Shown in pieces: positions 10,223 to 21,128 of a DNA stretch of 64,000 nt (the first letter of the stretch is position 1; each line of letters begins with the position of its first letter). Source of the stretch: Alnus glutinosa. Taxonomy: Eukaryota; Streptophyta; Magnoliopsida; Fagales; Betulaceae. Where the stretch lies: positions 34,849,951 to 34,913,950 of the forward strand of contig NC_084889.1 of assembly GCF_958979055.1 (NCBI RefSeq). Reading direction: 5' to 3'. The notes under the pieces are model-generated. The model saw nothing but the letters and a program-made list of their open reading frames with translations. It searched no databases and had not been told where the DNA came from. The position numbers and the translations under genes are program-made.

Positions 10223-12977
10223 GGTTAGGAACTGAGAAGCTATTTTATATCTTTGTTTCTCTGTTTCTAGTCCTCCGGCGCTCCTCAAGACAAAGCTCTG
10301 AGAAGTGAGTGCACCGGTTTCTTCTAGCTTCAACTCTGTACATTCTGCCAACTTATATGTAAAAGTTTTCTTTTACTGTTTTTTTCTTGAAAAAAAGACA
10401 AGAAGAAGAATTGAGGGTGCCAAATCTGCATTGAACGTACCAATTTAACTTTAAGACCACATGCCACTTCCTGATTTTATAGCTCATTTTGTTTGCAATG
10501 ACAGAGCAATTAACATGGAATAGAACTTGCATGCATTTGTGTGACACCTTATGTTAGCTTATTTCTCTCGAAAAAAGGAAAAAAAACAAAAAAAGGGTTG
10601 TCTTGTATATGTCACCAGATTTCATCTCCCTGTACTGCATTTTTCACTGTGCTCTCTGCTGCACTATATGCACTACATAGACCTTTTATCCCCAGTTTCA
10701 CTTCTTGTTTGTTGTTCTACTTAATTTTCTCCCTTTTGGGAAAATTTTCACTTGGTTGAGTTCTGAAATTCAAGGCTGCATGGGGCTTTGGTTAATTCTT
10801 GGTACGAGTGTAACTCTAAAAGTTTCTTAAGTTTTTCCCTAATCTACTTTTCACATTTTTGGTTTCCAAACATGCCTTGGACTCCTATTGGCTACAAGGT
10901 AGTTAAGGTCAAATTTGTCATTCACAAATTTTGTGTAGGACAACGTTAAAGCCAAAGAAACTCTAGGCAGCATAATGTACACATTAACATTATAAAAATA
11001 GGTTTATATCCAATGACATGTATGTTTGTGTATGTATCTATCACAACTTCACAAGGAAGATAGAGAAAAGAGACAGAAAAAGTATAATTGAAAAAGCAAT
11101 TGCCATTTTCCAATATCATCTCAATGAGAAGAACAAGAACAAGGTATATGCAGGTACCTCTCTCTAATCACCTGGGTTGTTCTCTTTCATATTCTTACAA
11201 TTTTTAAGTCAGATGGAAAGAGGTATTGGTTTCCACCTTGTTACATTTCTTTTTTCCTTCTCAATGGAGCCACGTGGCATTTCTTCGCCTGGCCATTGCC
11301 AAGAAATCATTGGTGATGTCACTGGTATTGGCCTCTACACCATGTAGGCATCAGGATCACGACAGAATATATATATATATATAAAGGAGAAAAAAACAGA
11401 TCAAGCTCATTTTTTATCTATGCAAGATGCACCTGAGAACCCAACTTGATGACCCAAGAAAAAAACATACACATACAGACACATGCACAAACTCACAGAG
11501 AGAAAAAAAATTGGAGTGACCAAATGAAACCATTCTCAAGTACTCGCTTTGTGCTATGTTGGAATCCCTAGCCAATTAACCAGGCTGCTAATGTGACACC
11601 AAGAGAGTTAATCTACATTGGGTGAGTGAGCTGCTCACATAGAGTTGGTGGATTATAAAAGTATTCATGAGTGCTAAGTCCTGCATTGGTTTCTTACTAG
11701 GTAAGACTGGACTTGATAAACAATTCTAGAGAGCTCCAAGTGTAACTTGACTAGTCATTTTGAATCAAATTAATTAAGTTCTACACCCTGAGATACCTGG
11801 ATAATATCCTTTAAGAGGTGGATTTTTTTACCTTCTGCATATATGGCATTGGATCAAAACCATTACCTGCATGAATCACTCAGTAACGTCCAAACTCATT
11901 TTCCCCACATTCAGAATTACAAAACTAATTGTCAACTTAGTTCACAATTAAATTTGAATGCAGCAAATCCCCATTTTATCACTTGACCGAAGGTAATATG
12001 CTCCCAACAGCATTGGCAGCCAAAAAATGTATACATCATTTTCTTTGCTTTCTGTTAGAAAGTTATTTGACAACATTAAAAGATGCAGATTAAGACAACA
12101 AACAAAGGAATTGATAATTGCCCTAAAATGACAGTAATATCAATTCCATGCAAAAAAAGAAAAAAAACAGAAAGACGTTTAATTACAGCTTTATATGACA
12201 TGTGATGCAAGATGACTGAAGTCTCAAGTGTAGGATGAGGTCAATAAAATAAAGTATATAAAAGAAAGCATGTTCTAAAGGCAAATACTGACTGAGTAGG
12301 CCAAGTTCTCTTTAGTAACACTAAGAGAGATACAGAAGCTTCTACCTAGACTTGAGGTGCAACAGAATGCAGTTTTTGGCACCATTCTGTAATATTGTAT
12401 GTCAAACATATTGACTCAACCTTCATAATTTATTTTATTTTTTTCAAAAATTAATCTTTAATACATGGAAATGCTATTTGACTACCAAAATGAAACACAT
12501 CCAGCTGGTCGAGGCTGCCAAATTAGTGAAACCCCAATAGAAAATACCAGTCTGCTCCAACTCTCATCTTCACATTTTCTTCTTGAGTCAAAGTTAAATT
12601 TTACTTGAAACAGTTCACACCCTTAGAGATATGCCTATTATATGCTCAATTACTCACCTAGATTTGAAACCTCATAATACAAAGGGATTACGCATAAAGT
12701 GCCTGCACTACCAACATTTGCTCAGCACAAAGAAGAACAAACAACAGCAATAATGATGACAAAATAAAATGACCACCAACATGATGATCAAGTGAAAACA
12801 TAGTTGAGAGACAGAATTATATGTTTTGTCTTAAAATTTATTAGTAGGACAAAAGGATCACTAAGTGACATCACACTTGACCCAGATCGTTTGCTGCATT
12901 GAAATAAGCACCTGCATGATCACATATAACAATAAAATTGTTGTCCTTCTAACTTACAAGGTAGTTGGAAAGAGACT
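10223..12977. other. Intergenic region between third and fourth small genes
   Basis: No gene seen. The first 130 bases are 3' flank shared with the gene at 7021. Bases 11099-11190 repeat the downstream flank seen at 7621-7680. A short (TA)n tract is at about 11370-11382. Bases 12771-12890 are the duplicated upstream flank of the array. The rest is AT-rich single-copy-looking sequence. Confidence 0.5.
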
Positions 12978-12993
12978 CCGGAGTAATCTATGC
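12978..12993 (+). promoter_or_regulatory. Conserved upstream block of fourth small gene
   Basis: CCGGAGTAATCTATGC, identical to 9405-9420 and 525 bases before the ATG. Confidence 0.5.
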
Positions 12994-13324
12994 TAAAAAA
13001 ACCCCAAATAACAAAATGAGTTCCAAAGCAAGCAAAATAGAATACACCAGGCCAAATGAAGCCATTTACTAGCCAAGCCAGAACAGGACAAGCCTAGTGA
13101 AGCCAACCTACTCCTCTCTCTCTCTCTTGGAGCTTAACTTAGGTCCCAGAATCAGAATCTGAAACTCCTAGGGGAAAACATTTGTCTTTGCATGACTGCT
13201 TAGTCTGCTTTGGCAAGAACCCTCCAGACTAAACCTCCCTCGACTTCCACGGGGGTGAACTACACAAACCATTTTTCCCTCTTGATTACACCCACATTTT
13301 CTTTCAGGAACCTCGCCCCTTCTC

Positions 13325-13333
13325 TATATAAAT
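13325..13333 (+). promoter_or_regulatory. Probable TATA box of fourth small gene
   Basis: TATATAAAT followed by GCTTCAG, as in the third gene. It overlaps the upstream ATG at 13332, so that ATG is not a likely start. Confidence 0.6.
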
Positions 13334-13462
13334 GCTTCAGAGAAATGGTTCAAAATATTCGAATTCACACATTCACAACCTATTCCTCCCCCTCACTCCT
13401 GGGTCCCCTTCCCAACAAAGGCACATAATCAATATTCACACACTCACTGGGGACTCAGAAAA

Positions 13463-13466
<4 letters not shown>

Positions 13467-13502
<36 letters not shown>
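13467..13502 (+). repeat. (GA)18 microsatellite touching the start codon
   Basis: An unbroken GA run ends at the base before the ATG at 13503, in what should be the 5' leader. The related leaders at 7021 and 9896 are only AG-rich, so this tract expanded in this copy. Confidence 0.85.
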
Positions 13503-13505
<3 letters not shown>

Positions 13506-13724
13506 GCCACAGGAGCAGCAGAGATGATACTTCGAGGTGTCTTTGATGGGTGCTTATCCATGCAGGACATGGAGATAGAGCGGAGGCCATACCACCGCAA
13601 CTGCAGCTGTGCACTGCACAATTTAAAGGGTGTTTGCTCCAATACTTGTTCTCAACAAAGCAAAATTTCTTTTCCCCTGAAACAGTCATGGACATGTTAT
13701 TCTTTGTCCACAACACCATCCTAA
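13503..13724 (+). pseudogene. IERRPYHRNCSC-family copy with truncated C-terminus (73 aa)
   Basis: The N-terminal half is preserved (VFDGCLSMQDMEIERRPYHR, then NCSCALHNLKG), but the first family cysteine is Gly (LRGVF). After SFPLKQSWTCYSLSTTPS the frame stops at 13722-13724. The DNA beyond still aligns with the other genes: CCTCTTCTCAAAACCTTCTC matches their SSSQRSLL codons, and TTCTTCAGAGGCTTGA matches FLQRLD. So the C-terminal third was lost by indels and a stop, rather than by a different gene end. The promoter and TATA box look intact. It could still make a 73-residue product carrying the family core. Confidence 0.75.
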
Positions 13725-13859
13725 GCCTCTTCTCAAAACCTTCTCTCCTTGACAAATCTTTAGTCAGGAACAAATACGATGCAAACGAGGTCTTGTCTTA
13801 TAGACAACAGAGTTCTTCAGAGGCTTGATACAGAAAGTTAAAGTAAAAAGGTTAGGAAC

Positions 13860-16800
13860 TGAGTTTTTTTTTTTTTTTTCTCTCTTTTTGTAGTCTTCCT
13901 ATACATCCTCCTCCAGAAATTGCAGATTGCACAGATTTCTTCTCCAGTAAACCCTGTACATTTTTCTGAGTTTTATGTAAACAGTCTGTCCAGTTAGTTT
14001 TACTTGCCAGAACAAAAAAATCTGTATACTTTCATTTTGTCTGCCAGAATGCTGCTGGTGAACATACACTATACATATGATAATTTGAAGTTCAAATTGC
14101 CCTGAAAGATAGCAAATTCATTTTGTTTGCAGTGATAGCTCAATCTAATTCTAGGATGCAAGACATAGGGACATAGTCATAAATACGATTAAAATATTTG
14201 GTAATTGTTTGCAGAACAAAATTTTTGGTTGTTATATATCTATTGAAATTCCTATAGCTTGGCTAGCTCACAAATCATATCATAGTTTATGGCTTAAGCT
14301 TGGAATTGTATAGGTTACATATTAGCCGGGCTATTGTGAGGTACAAAACTTTGGTTGTTAGGCAAGAAAAGCAGTAATGGTGCAGCACATTAAGGCAACA
14401 GGTCCATCTCTCTCTCTCAGCTCCTCATTTTCCTTGTTCCATTATAAGGGCAAAATGTGGGAATTCCCCTTTCAGAATATTCTTTTATTTCTTTATCTCA
14501 AATAAGAGAGAAAAGAGAGCCCCAATGTCAGGATTTTTGTCTATATTTACACTCGTTAACCAATGGCAACCATCAGTACAACATAGTGAAATAAAAGGAG
14601 ACTACTCTGCGTTGTTCACTTAATAACCTGTTTCATGAAATCAAAAGATATGTTATGGACCAGGTTTCTAAGATCATTTACTTAAATTGGAAAAAGTTCA
14701 CTCTGAAATGACCTGGGTAGCATATTTTGTGACTCTCCTCAGTGGGTCTGAATCATTACCTGCATGATGTACTCAGGATATTTATCCAATTCAAACTCCC
14801 ATTTCTAATATAACATGAGTTAGTATATTGTTCAAGATGAATTGTAAAGTAGTCATCACATCCCTATGCACTTACTCTCCAAGCATGAATAATCCACTTA
14901 TTAAATTTGCTTGCATGGTAGCTGCAGTTCACCAAATACAGATCCCAAAGAGACAGATGAGCTGAGTATTTATTGGTCCCTTTTTTGCTTCTTTTTTTCT
15001 TATTGATGTTTTAACAACTTGCTCCCTAAACTAATTTGTCACCTAAATCGGCTTTCTCTTGGTCAGAAGTGTATAAAAAATTGTTAATAGCATAGGACAG
15101 AAAAAGGGGGAGAAAGAAAGTGTCACAGCAATAAGGTTGATACTTCCAACAAAACAACAGTTATAACTGTCTCTTCTGACTTTCCTCTTCATTTCTTGCC
15201 TATTATATCACTAAAAGACAAGTGTCAAATGAGCTATTAAAAAGTAAAAGAAAAATGATTAACAAAATCATTTCAGTAACATTCAACAACTGCAATCTTA
15301 TGCCTTGGAGAAGAGTGAATAATCCCAGCGCTAAGTTACCTGCATGACAATGGATAGCATGGATTGAGTAAATGATGTTTGCAAAATATTTTGTTATTTA
15401 AAATTTAAGGGATCCAACAATTATAGCCACACTTGAAGTACAAAACCAGATCTAGTTTTTCAATTTCCTTGTTCTCCTGGCAATGGCAATGCCACATGCA
15501 AATATAAACCATACAGTGATAGAGCAAGTGGATTTAGTCTGAAGGATCAGCAGTGGAATTCTGATTTATTTGTGAGAGTAAAGACGGGGAGAATCCCATT
15601 TACACAACCTTTGCCTATCCACTTGAAATGTGAATATTAAAATTGTACTCTTTTTTTGGACAAACGTGACGTGTGAACTTTAATGGTGCAATATTCAAAT
15701 ATGACAATTGAACAAATACTAGATACAAAATGTTGCATCAAACCCATCTGAAGATCCACTTGAAGTGTCTTTGTTAACAGCAGCAGGAGGCACCAAGTGA
15801 CTCAATAATATAAATTGTGCTGCATAAGCCACTGGCGAAATAATATATTTAAACAGCTCAATTCTCCTAAAATTCTGATAAATGCTTCATTTAGAAAGGT
15901 AAGATCCTTCTCAAGGGATCAATTTTGCACATGACATGTGAAAATTTTAAGAATCTAAATGTCAACATTGGAAATGACACAAAATACCATCCAGGACTCG
16001 CGCCAAGGAGAGAGAGAGAGAGAGAGAGAGTGGGTCATTGTTCAAGAGCAGTCACTCAAACCCTTTTAGAATATAATGAGAAATATCTCCACAAACTCTG
16101 AGAATACAATACTGGATCAGATCGAAAGATCCAAATCAAATCATCCAAAAAAAACTATAGGTCCAACCCTCCATTCTTTGGACTTAACTCTTAAGGCTAA
16201 AAAAAAAAGTGTACATTTCTCTCCTACCATAAAAACACCCATGAGACAGAGACACATAAGGACTGTCTTCCAAGCCATACTACTTTCTATGCTTATTGAA
16301 ACAAGAAGCTAATAAACCTGCCAGTGTGTTAGGCATAACCCACACAACCCCACAGAGAGGAAATACAGGCGACCCTTTGATTAACAATGAGGCTATAGCT
16401 ACCCAAATTGACAATACAGGCGACCATCTTATTAAGATGCAATGAAAAGCTTGTAAAACTATGAGGCTATAGTTACCCAAGTGAAAAATAAGTGATGCAA
16501 TTCCAATTTAGAATTTGGATGAAATTAAGAGGGACGACAAAGGTGTACCTGTGTGTAGTCCAGTGATCCTCCGATACTTTCATATGATTTGATGGTTACC
16601 AGGTTTTGAGATGAGAAACATTTTATTGATTATTTTCGGATTTAGTAGAACAAACCTATGAAATTTAAGATTAAATTTAAGCCAAGTAGATATCATAAAA
16701 TACCTTTACATTTTACGGCCTATGTTTACGGCAGCCGACTTTATCAAAACTGATAAGATGATAACTATTTTTTCTTTTGGTGGCTCTACTTATTAATATT

Positions 16801-16895
16801 TAATGACAATATCATGCTTTTATCTATCAAAGACATTTTAATTTGACTTATAGGTGCTCTCTTCGTAACTCGACCACAAAATCGCAATTCACTTA
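13860..16895. other. Intergenic region, no gene seen
   Basis: AT-rich DNA with a T run at about 13866-13880 and a (GA)n microsatellite at about 16012-16031. Short open frames near 16076-16480 have no recognisable motif. An imperfect direct repeat (AATACAGGCGACC ... GAGGCTATAG.TACCCAA) occurs at about 16361-16405 and 16411-16480. Confidence 0.5.
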
Positions 16896-17238
16896 TACTC
16901 CGTTTGTTTCGACGTAAAATGGTTTCCGTCGTAAAATATTTTCGACGAAATCAATTTCAAAAGAAATTATTTTCTCAAAAATATTTTTCGGCGTTTGGTT
17001 CGCATGAAAAAATTACGAAAAGTGAAAATGCAACTGTCGCTGGAATCCGACGACGACCGGTCGCTGTCGCCAGAATCCGGCGAGCATGTTTGGCCGGATC
17101 CTGCTAAAATTGCCGGATTCCGATAGGACACCTCCGGGCCCGGTCAGTTTCGGCCGGATCCGGTCAGATCAGGCCGGATTCCGGCCAGATCCGGTAGGAT
17201 CAGTAGCCGGATCTGGTCATATCCGGCCGGATTCCGGC

Positions 17239-17488
17239 CATTTTGGCCAGATCCGGCCGGATCAGTGTCCGAATCCGGTCAAATCCGGCCGGATCCCAGC
17301 CATTTTGGCCAGATCCGGCCGGATCAGTGTCCGGATCCGGTCAAATCCGGCCGGATCCCAGCCATTTTGGCCAGATCCGGCCGGATCAGTGTCCGGATCC
17401 GGTCAAATCCGGCCGGATCCCAGCCATTTTGGCCAGATCCGGCCGGATAAGTGTCCGGATCCGGTCAAATCAGGCCGGATCCGGTCAG
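17239..17488. repeat. 62-bp tandem repeat, four copies
   Basis: The word TTTTGGCCAGATCCGGCCGG starts at 17241, 17303, 17365 and 17427, giving a strict 62-base period. It lies inside the Harbinger-type element and copies are almost identical, implying recent amplification. Confidence 0.9.
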
Positions 17489-17756
17489 ATCAGGCCGGAT
17501 TCCGGCCGGTTTCTGTCCATGGCCGGATTCTAGCCAGATTCCGCCGGCATTCGGCGCAGTTGCCGAATGTTGCCGGATTCCGGCGGCCAGCGGTATTCCG
17601 GCAACCGGCAGGATTCCGGTGGTCGGATTCCGACTCCGGCATTATTCCAATGACTTGATGATACCGGATTCCGGTGCTGCCTATTTTCGAACGACCGACT
17701 ATCGTCGGATTCGACCAATCAAATATCAAATGTGCATGTAAAGAAGAAGAATATAA

Positions 17757-17805
17757 TTTTGGAAAACGATTTACGGTTTTAAAAACCGTAAATCGTTTTC
17801 CAAAA
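17757..17805. repeat. Perfect 49-bp palindrome inside Harbinger-type element
   Basis: The left arm TTTTGGAAAACGATTTACGG with TTTT pairs fully with AAAAACCGTAAATCGTTTTC plus CAAAA. The arms meet with no loop. A diverged version is at 5209-5250 in the sister element. Confidence 0.85.
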
Positions 17806-17967
17806 ATTAAAGAAGGTTTTACGGTCAAACTGAAAATGGTTTTTGTTGACCGTTATTTTCGCCCTTACCAAACACCGTAAAATACCGAAATCATTTTACG
17901 CCGAAACAAACGGAGTATTAATAACTACTTCCGATGTCAAATAATACAAATTTTAAATAAAATTCAC

Positions 17968-17970
<3 letters not shown>

Positions 17971-18024
<54 letters not shown>
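17971..18024. repeat. Poly(A) tract, 54 A
   Basis: Uninterrupted run of A about 50 bases beyond the right end of the Harbinger-type element. It has no recognisable retroposon body next to it. Confidence 0.9.
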
Positions 18025-18026
<2 letters not shown>

Positions 18027-18301
18027 AATTTGCAAGGGAAGAATCCTCAAAAACTTAATTTACAAAATGCTAAAATTACACTTTAATCGGATGAGATAGT
18101 AATCATAACAAAATAAACTTATCATCAAGATAACCTTTGGACACCATATATATAATTTTGAATTCGTACACCCTTTCCCTTTCATTTTCTTTTCCCCCAA
18201 ACAGTCCCCCTCCTATCCAAATCCTAAAAACTAAAAGGAGAGACCCCACTGCTCCATATGGCAACCAAGAAAGACCCAATCCAGAACATGTTCACTCTAT
18301 C

Positions 18302-19737
18302 ATGGCCCGCTCTTTAACAGCCCATTATCCGCAACCCCTCCTCTGCCACCACCACAACCACCACCCACCGCTCCACCTCAACCCCAAAACCCCACTCACC
18401 CGCCGCTCCCTCCTCCTCCTCTCCTCCTCTTCCCTCTCTCTCGCCGCCACTCCGCCACCACCCTCTCCTGCAGCCTCTCCACCACTTGACACCACCATCA
18501 CTGACCGAGTCTTCATGGACTTCAGCCTCTGCTCCACCGCCACCACCACCTTCCCTTACAACGCCACCGCTGACGCCTCCGCCACCCCACTCTGCTCCGA
18601 CTCCCTCCCCTTGGGCCGCCTTATTCTCGGCCTCTACGGCCACCTCGTCCCCCTCACCGTCTCCAACTTCAAGTCGTTGTGCTCGCCCTCCTCCCCTTCC
18701 ACCTACAAGAACACCCTCGTCCACAAAATCTTCCCCGGCGAATTCTTCCTCGCCGGCCGCCAAGGCCGCCGCGAAAAAGCCGAGGTTCGACCTCCGCTTG
18801 AATTGCCACGCAACACCGAGACCGTCGACTCCAGGGCCTTTATGCTCACGCATTCGCGTGCAGGCGTTGTTTCGCTGTGTTTATCCGAGAATGACGATGA
18901 CGATGACATCAAGCTCGACCCCAACTACCGGAATGTCGAGTTCTTGATCACCACGGGACCAGGGCCATGCCCTCAACTTGATAGTAAGAACATTGTTTTC
19001 GGGACAGTGCTTGAAGGTAAGAGTTTGTGTGTTTTTTAAGTGCTTTTGCAGTCTTGTAGCTTTCATGTACAGACATTGAAATGTGTATTTCCTTCGTGGG
19101 TTCATGTTCGCTTCTCCCAAAATTCTAACTTTAAATGGGAGATAGAGTGTCAATGTTCAAACTCAGAATTCAGAACTGAGCTCTTTTGGTTTGACCAACA
19201 TGTTCATTGTTTGGTGCTCGATCAGGTTTGGTGTTTCGATAATTGATTGACAAAATTCAATTCTTTGGTAGAAAGAAATGTGATTAAATGTACAGTTTTT
19301 TTAGATTAATAAATCGGTTTCGGAAGTTTTCCAATTTGGTTGTGAGGTTGCTGGAGCCTTAGGGGATTCTATTCTCAATCTTTTTGGTTAAACCGGGTCA
19401 TGCTAGACGAGTGATAGATCTCTTTACATGTTGGAGAGGTCAGTTCTGTAGTTTTCACAGTGCTGCATTGTGTAAGATGATTCCGCAGCACATAATGTAG
19501 TGTATTTGGAGAGAAAGAAATTACTATAATTTTGAAGACTACAATAGTGGATTTAAAGGCTTTTTTCTTTAGTACATTGTATCCAGCTGCCTATTATTAC
19601 TTTCATATTTATAGAAATGACTATAATTTTGAAGACTAGGAGAGAACGGTAGTGGATTTCAAGGCTTTTTTCTTTAATACACTGTATCTTTGGGCGACTG
19701 CCTATAATCACTTACATATTTCTAGTTTTCACGTTTT

Positions 19738-19788
<51 letters not shown>

Positions 19789-21128
19789 CTTTCTAGTTAG
19801 GTATTTCTCTTGTATGCATATTGTGTACTTGGGTTACACCTTGCGCTTTTTAATGATTTATTGCAATTCTATGAGTTATTATAGGTGTGGAAGTTTTAAG
19901 GGGTTGGTAACTTTTTAGCGGTAGTTTCACACTGCTGATTGACTAGGTACTCTGGACTGTTATGTAAGGCCATTGTCTCTTGCTTTGCGTAGTTGTGGAG
20001 GTATTTGAGTTAAAAGTTTTGGTGAAAAATGGAAATGAAGTATAAAATCATGGTGAACTGTTATGTAAGGCCATTGTCTCTTGCTTTGCGTAGTTGTGGA
20101 GGTATTTGAGTTAAAAGTTTTGGTGAAAAATGGAAATGAAGTATAACATCATGGTGATGCCTTTCCCCCAAAATCCAACAGATGTTTATGTAGGCTATAA
20201 TGCATTTGGTACTTTATCTAGTGAGAGTCTGTTTCCTAAACCTGTTTTTTGGAACAAATAATGTATGCGTTTCTCATTATGGTGTCTCGTTTGTCCTTCT
20301 CAAAAGTTCAATGAATATATATTTATATATATATATAGAAGTTCAATGTGCTCTGTTGTTATATTGGCCGAACAAGAAATGATTATCTTGTGTGAAAAAC
20401 GGTGATCTTGTGCATTTATCATCTTTTGTGGACTATGTGGAGTGCATCAGGGATCTTATTTGCAGTGCTAACCCATCAAAATTCTGTCTTTTGCTTATAG
20501 CATACAGATCTAGATAGCTCAAATTCTCTGTGCTAAGGTAATAAAAATGTCACTGCTTTCTTTAAACATGTGAGACACTCCCAGGTATAGGAGTTGATTT
20601 CTGGATTAATCTTGTGTTCCCTGCATATGGACTGCCCTTGCTAGTGTACATGTGAAATTGTCAAGATGAGCATCTTCTGTAGTACATCCACAGATCTCTG
20701 ATCTGTTATGCATGAATTATTTGTAATTGGACAACAGATTGAAAAATTCTTGTAATGAGATTCCATTTTGGACTTGAAAACCAAAAGATTAACTCAGTAG
20801 CACAAGCATAAACACAAACATGCATGCAGAGGATCTTTAAAGCAAAAATTTGTATATAAAAGAATTTCTGACATATTATCATCATCTCATCACTGACCTC
20901 TCAGAGAACTTTATCTCAGGTTTGGATGTCGTGGCGGCCATAGCCTCCATCCCCACATACAAACCAAATGAACGAATTCGCCAATTCAATGACTTGGCTG
21001 AATATCTTGGAGATGGAAGAGCCCAAAATGCTCGTGCAATATGGAACAGGCCTCTTAAAACTGTGTATATCAGTGACTGTGGAGAGCTCAAAGTGGCTAA
21101 GCCTTCCCTTCCTCCTAGTCTACCATAA
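18302..21128 (+). CDS. CYP26-2: Thylakoid-lumen cyclophilin-like PPIase, CYP26-2 type (about 307 aa, 2 exons)
   Basis: Exons 18302-19016 and 20920-21128 join in frame (GAA G|GT TTG GAT) across a 1.9-kb GT/AG intron. The start at 18302 is chosen because the earlier ATG at 18137 lies before the TATATATA box near 18145. The N-terminus is a chloroplast transit peptide followed by a twin-Arg signal, TRRSLLLLSSSSLSLAA (about 33-49), which suggests delivery to the thylakoid lumen. The cyclophilin fold follows from ITDRVFMDFSLC to the C-terminus, with LGRLILGLYGHLVPLTVSNF, HKIFPGEFFLAGRQG and NIVFGTVLEGLDVVAAIASI. The length fits CYP26-2 (about 317 residues in Arabidopsis, from memory). The canonical catalytic string FHRVI...FMIQGGD is replaced by VHKIF...FFLAGRQ, so isomerase activity is doubtful; that is inference. 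The intron carries a LINE tail and a 101-bp duplication. Confidence 0.88.
19370..19930 (+). mobile_element. 5'-truncated LINE tail in CYP26-2 intron
   Basis: One frame reads DFKAFFFNTLYLWATAYNHL, matching the C-terminal end of plant LINE ORF2 and the related relics at 27.7 and 36.4 kb. Upstream, CATGTTGGAGAGGTCA matches the KNOX-intron copy. A 97-bp internal duplication (from 19523 and 19620) repeats part of it. The typical 3' tail words GTGTACTTGGGTTACACCTTGCG follow at about 19823. A 45-T run (19744-19788) interrupts it. Confidence 0.65.
19744..19788. repeat. Poly(T) tract, 45 T
   Basis: Uninterrupted T run inside the LINE relic in the CYP26-2 intron. Confidence 0.9.
19956..20157. repeat. 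101-bp direct tandem duplication in CYP26-2 intron
   Basis: ACTGTTATGTAAGGCCATTG starts at 19956 and again at 20057. The two units are nearly identical through GGAAATGAAGTATAA, so this is a recent duplication. Confidence 0.85.

Larger units (their letters stand above)
16896..17917. mobile_element. Non-autonomous PIF/Harbinger-type element, copy 2 (1022 bp)
   Basis: Ends TACTCCGTTTGTTTCGACG and CGAAACAAACGGAGTA form inverted repeats flanked by TTA at 16893-16895 and 17918-17920. The interior is GC-rich (CCGGATCC, GGCCAGATCCGGCCGGATC) with a 62-bp tandem array (17239-17488) and a perfect palindrome near the right end (17757-17805). The copy at 5089 has its palindrome near the left end, so the two are in opposite orientation. 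No transposase; the long open frame at 17086-17658 is a by-product of repeat words. Confidence 0.82.

Noticed and set aside
17086-17658. 190-codon open frame rich in RPDSGHFGQIRPDQ-type repeats
   Set aside because: It lies inside the Harbinger-type element and is read from the 62-bp and CCGG-word repeats. All frames are open here because of base composition, and no protein family resembles it.
18314-18947. Long minus-strand and second-frame open frames over the cyclophilin exon
   Set aside because: Shadow frames of a GC-rich exon with Gly/Glu or Pro/Thr runs; the cyclophilin frame explains the region and splices correctly to exon 2.
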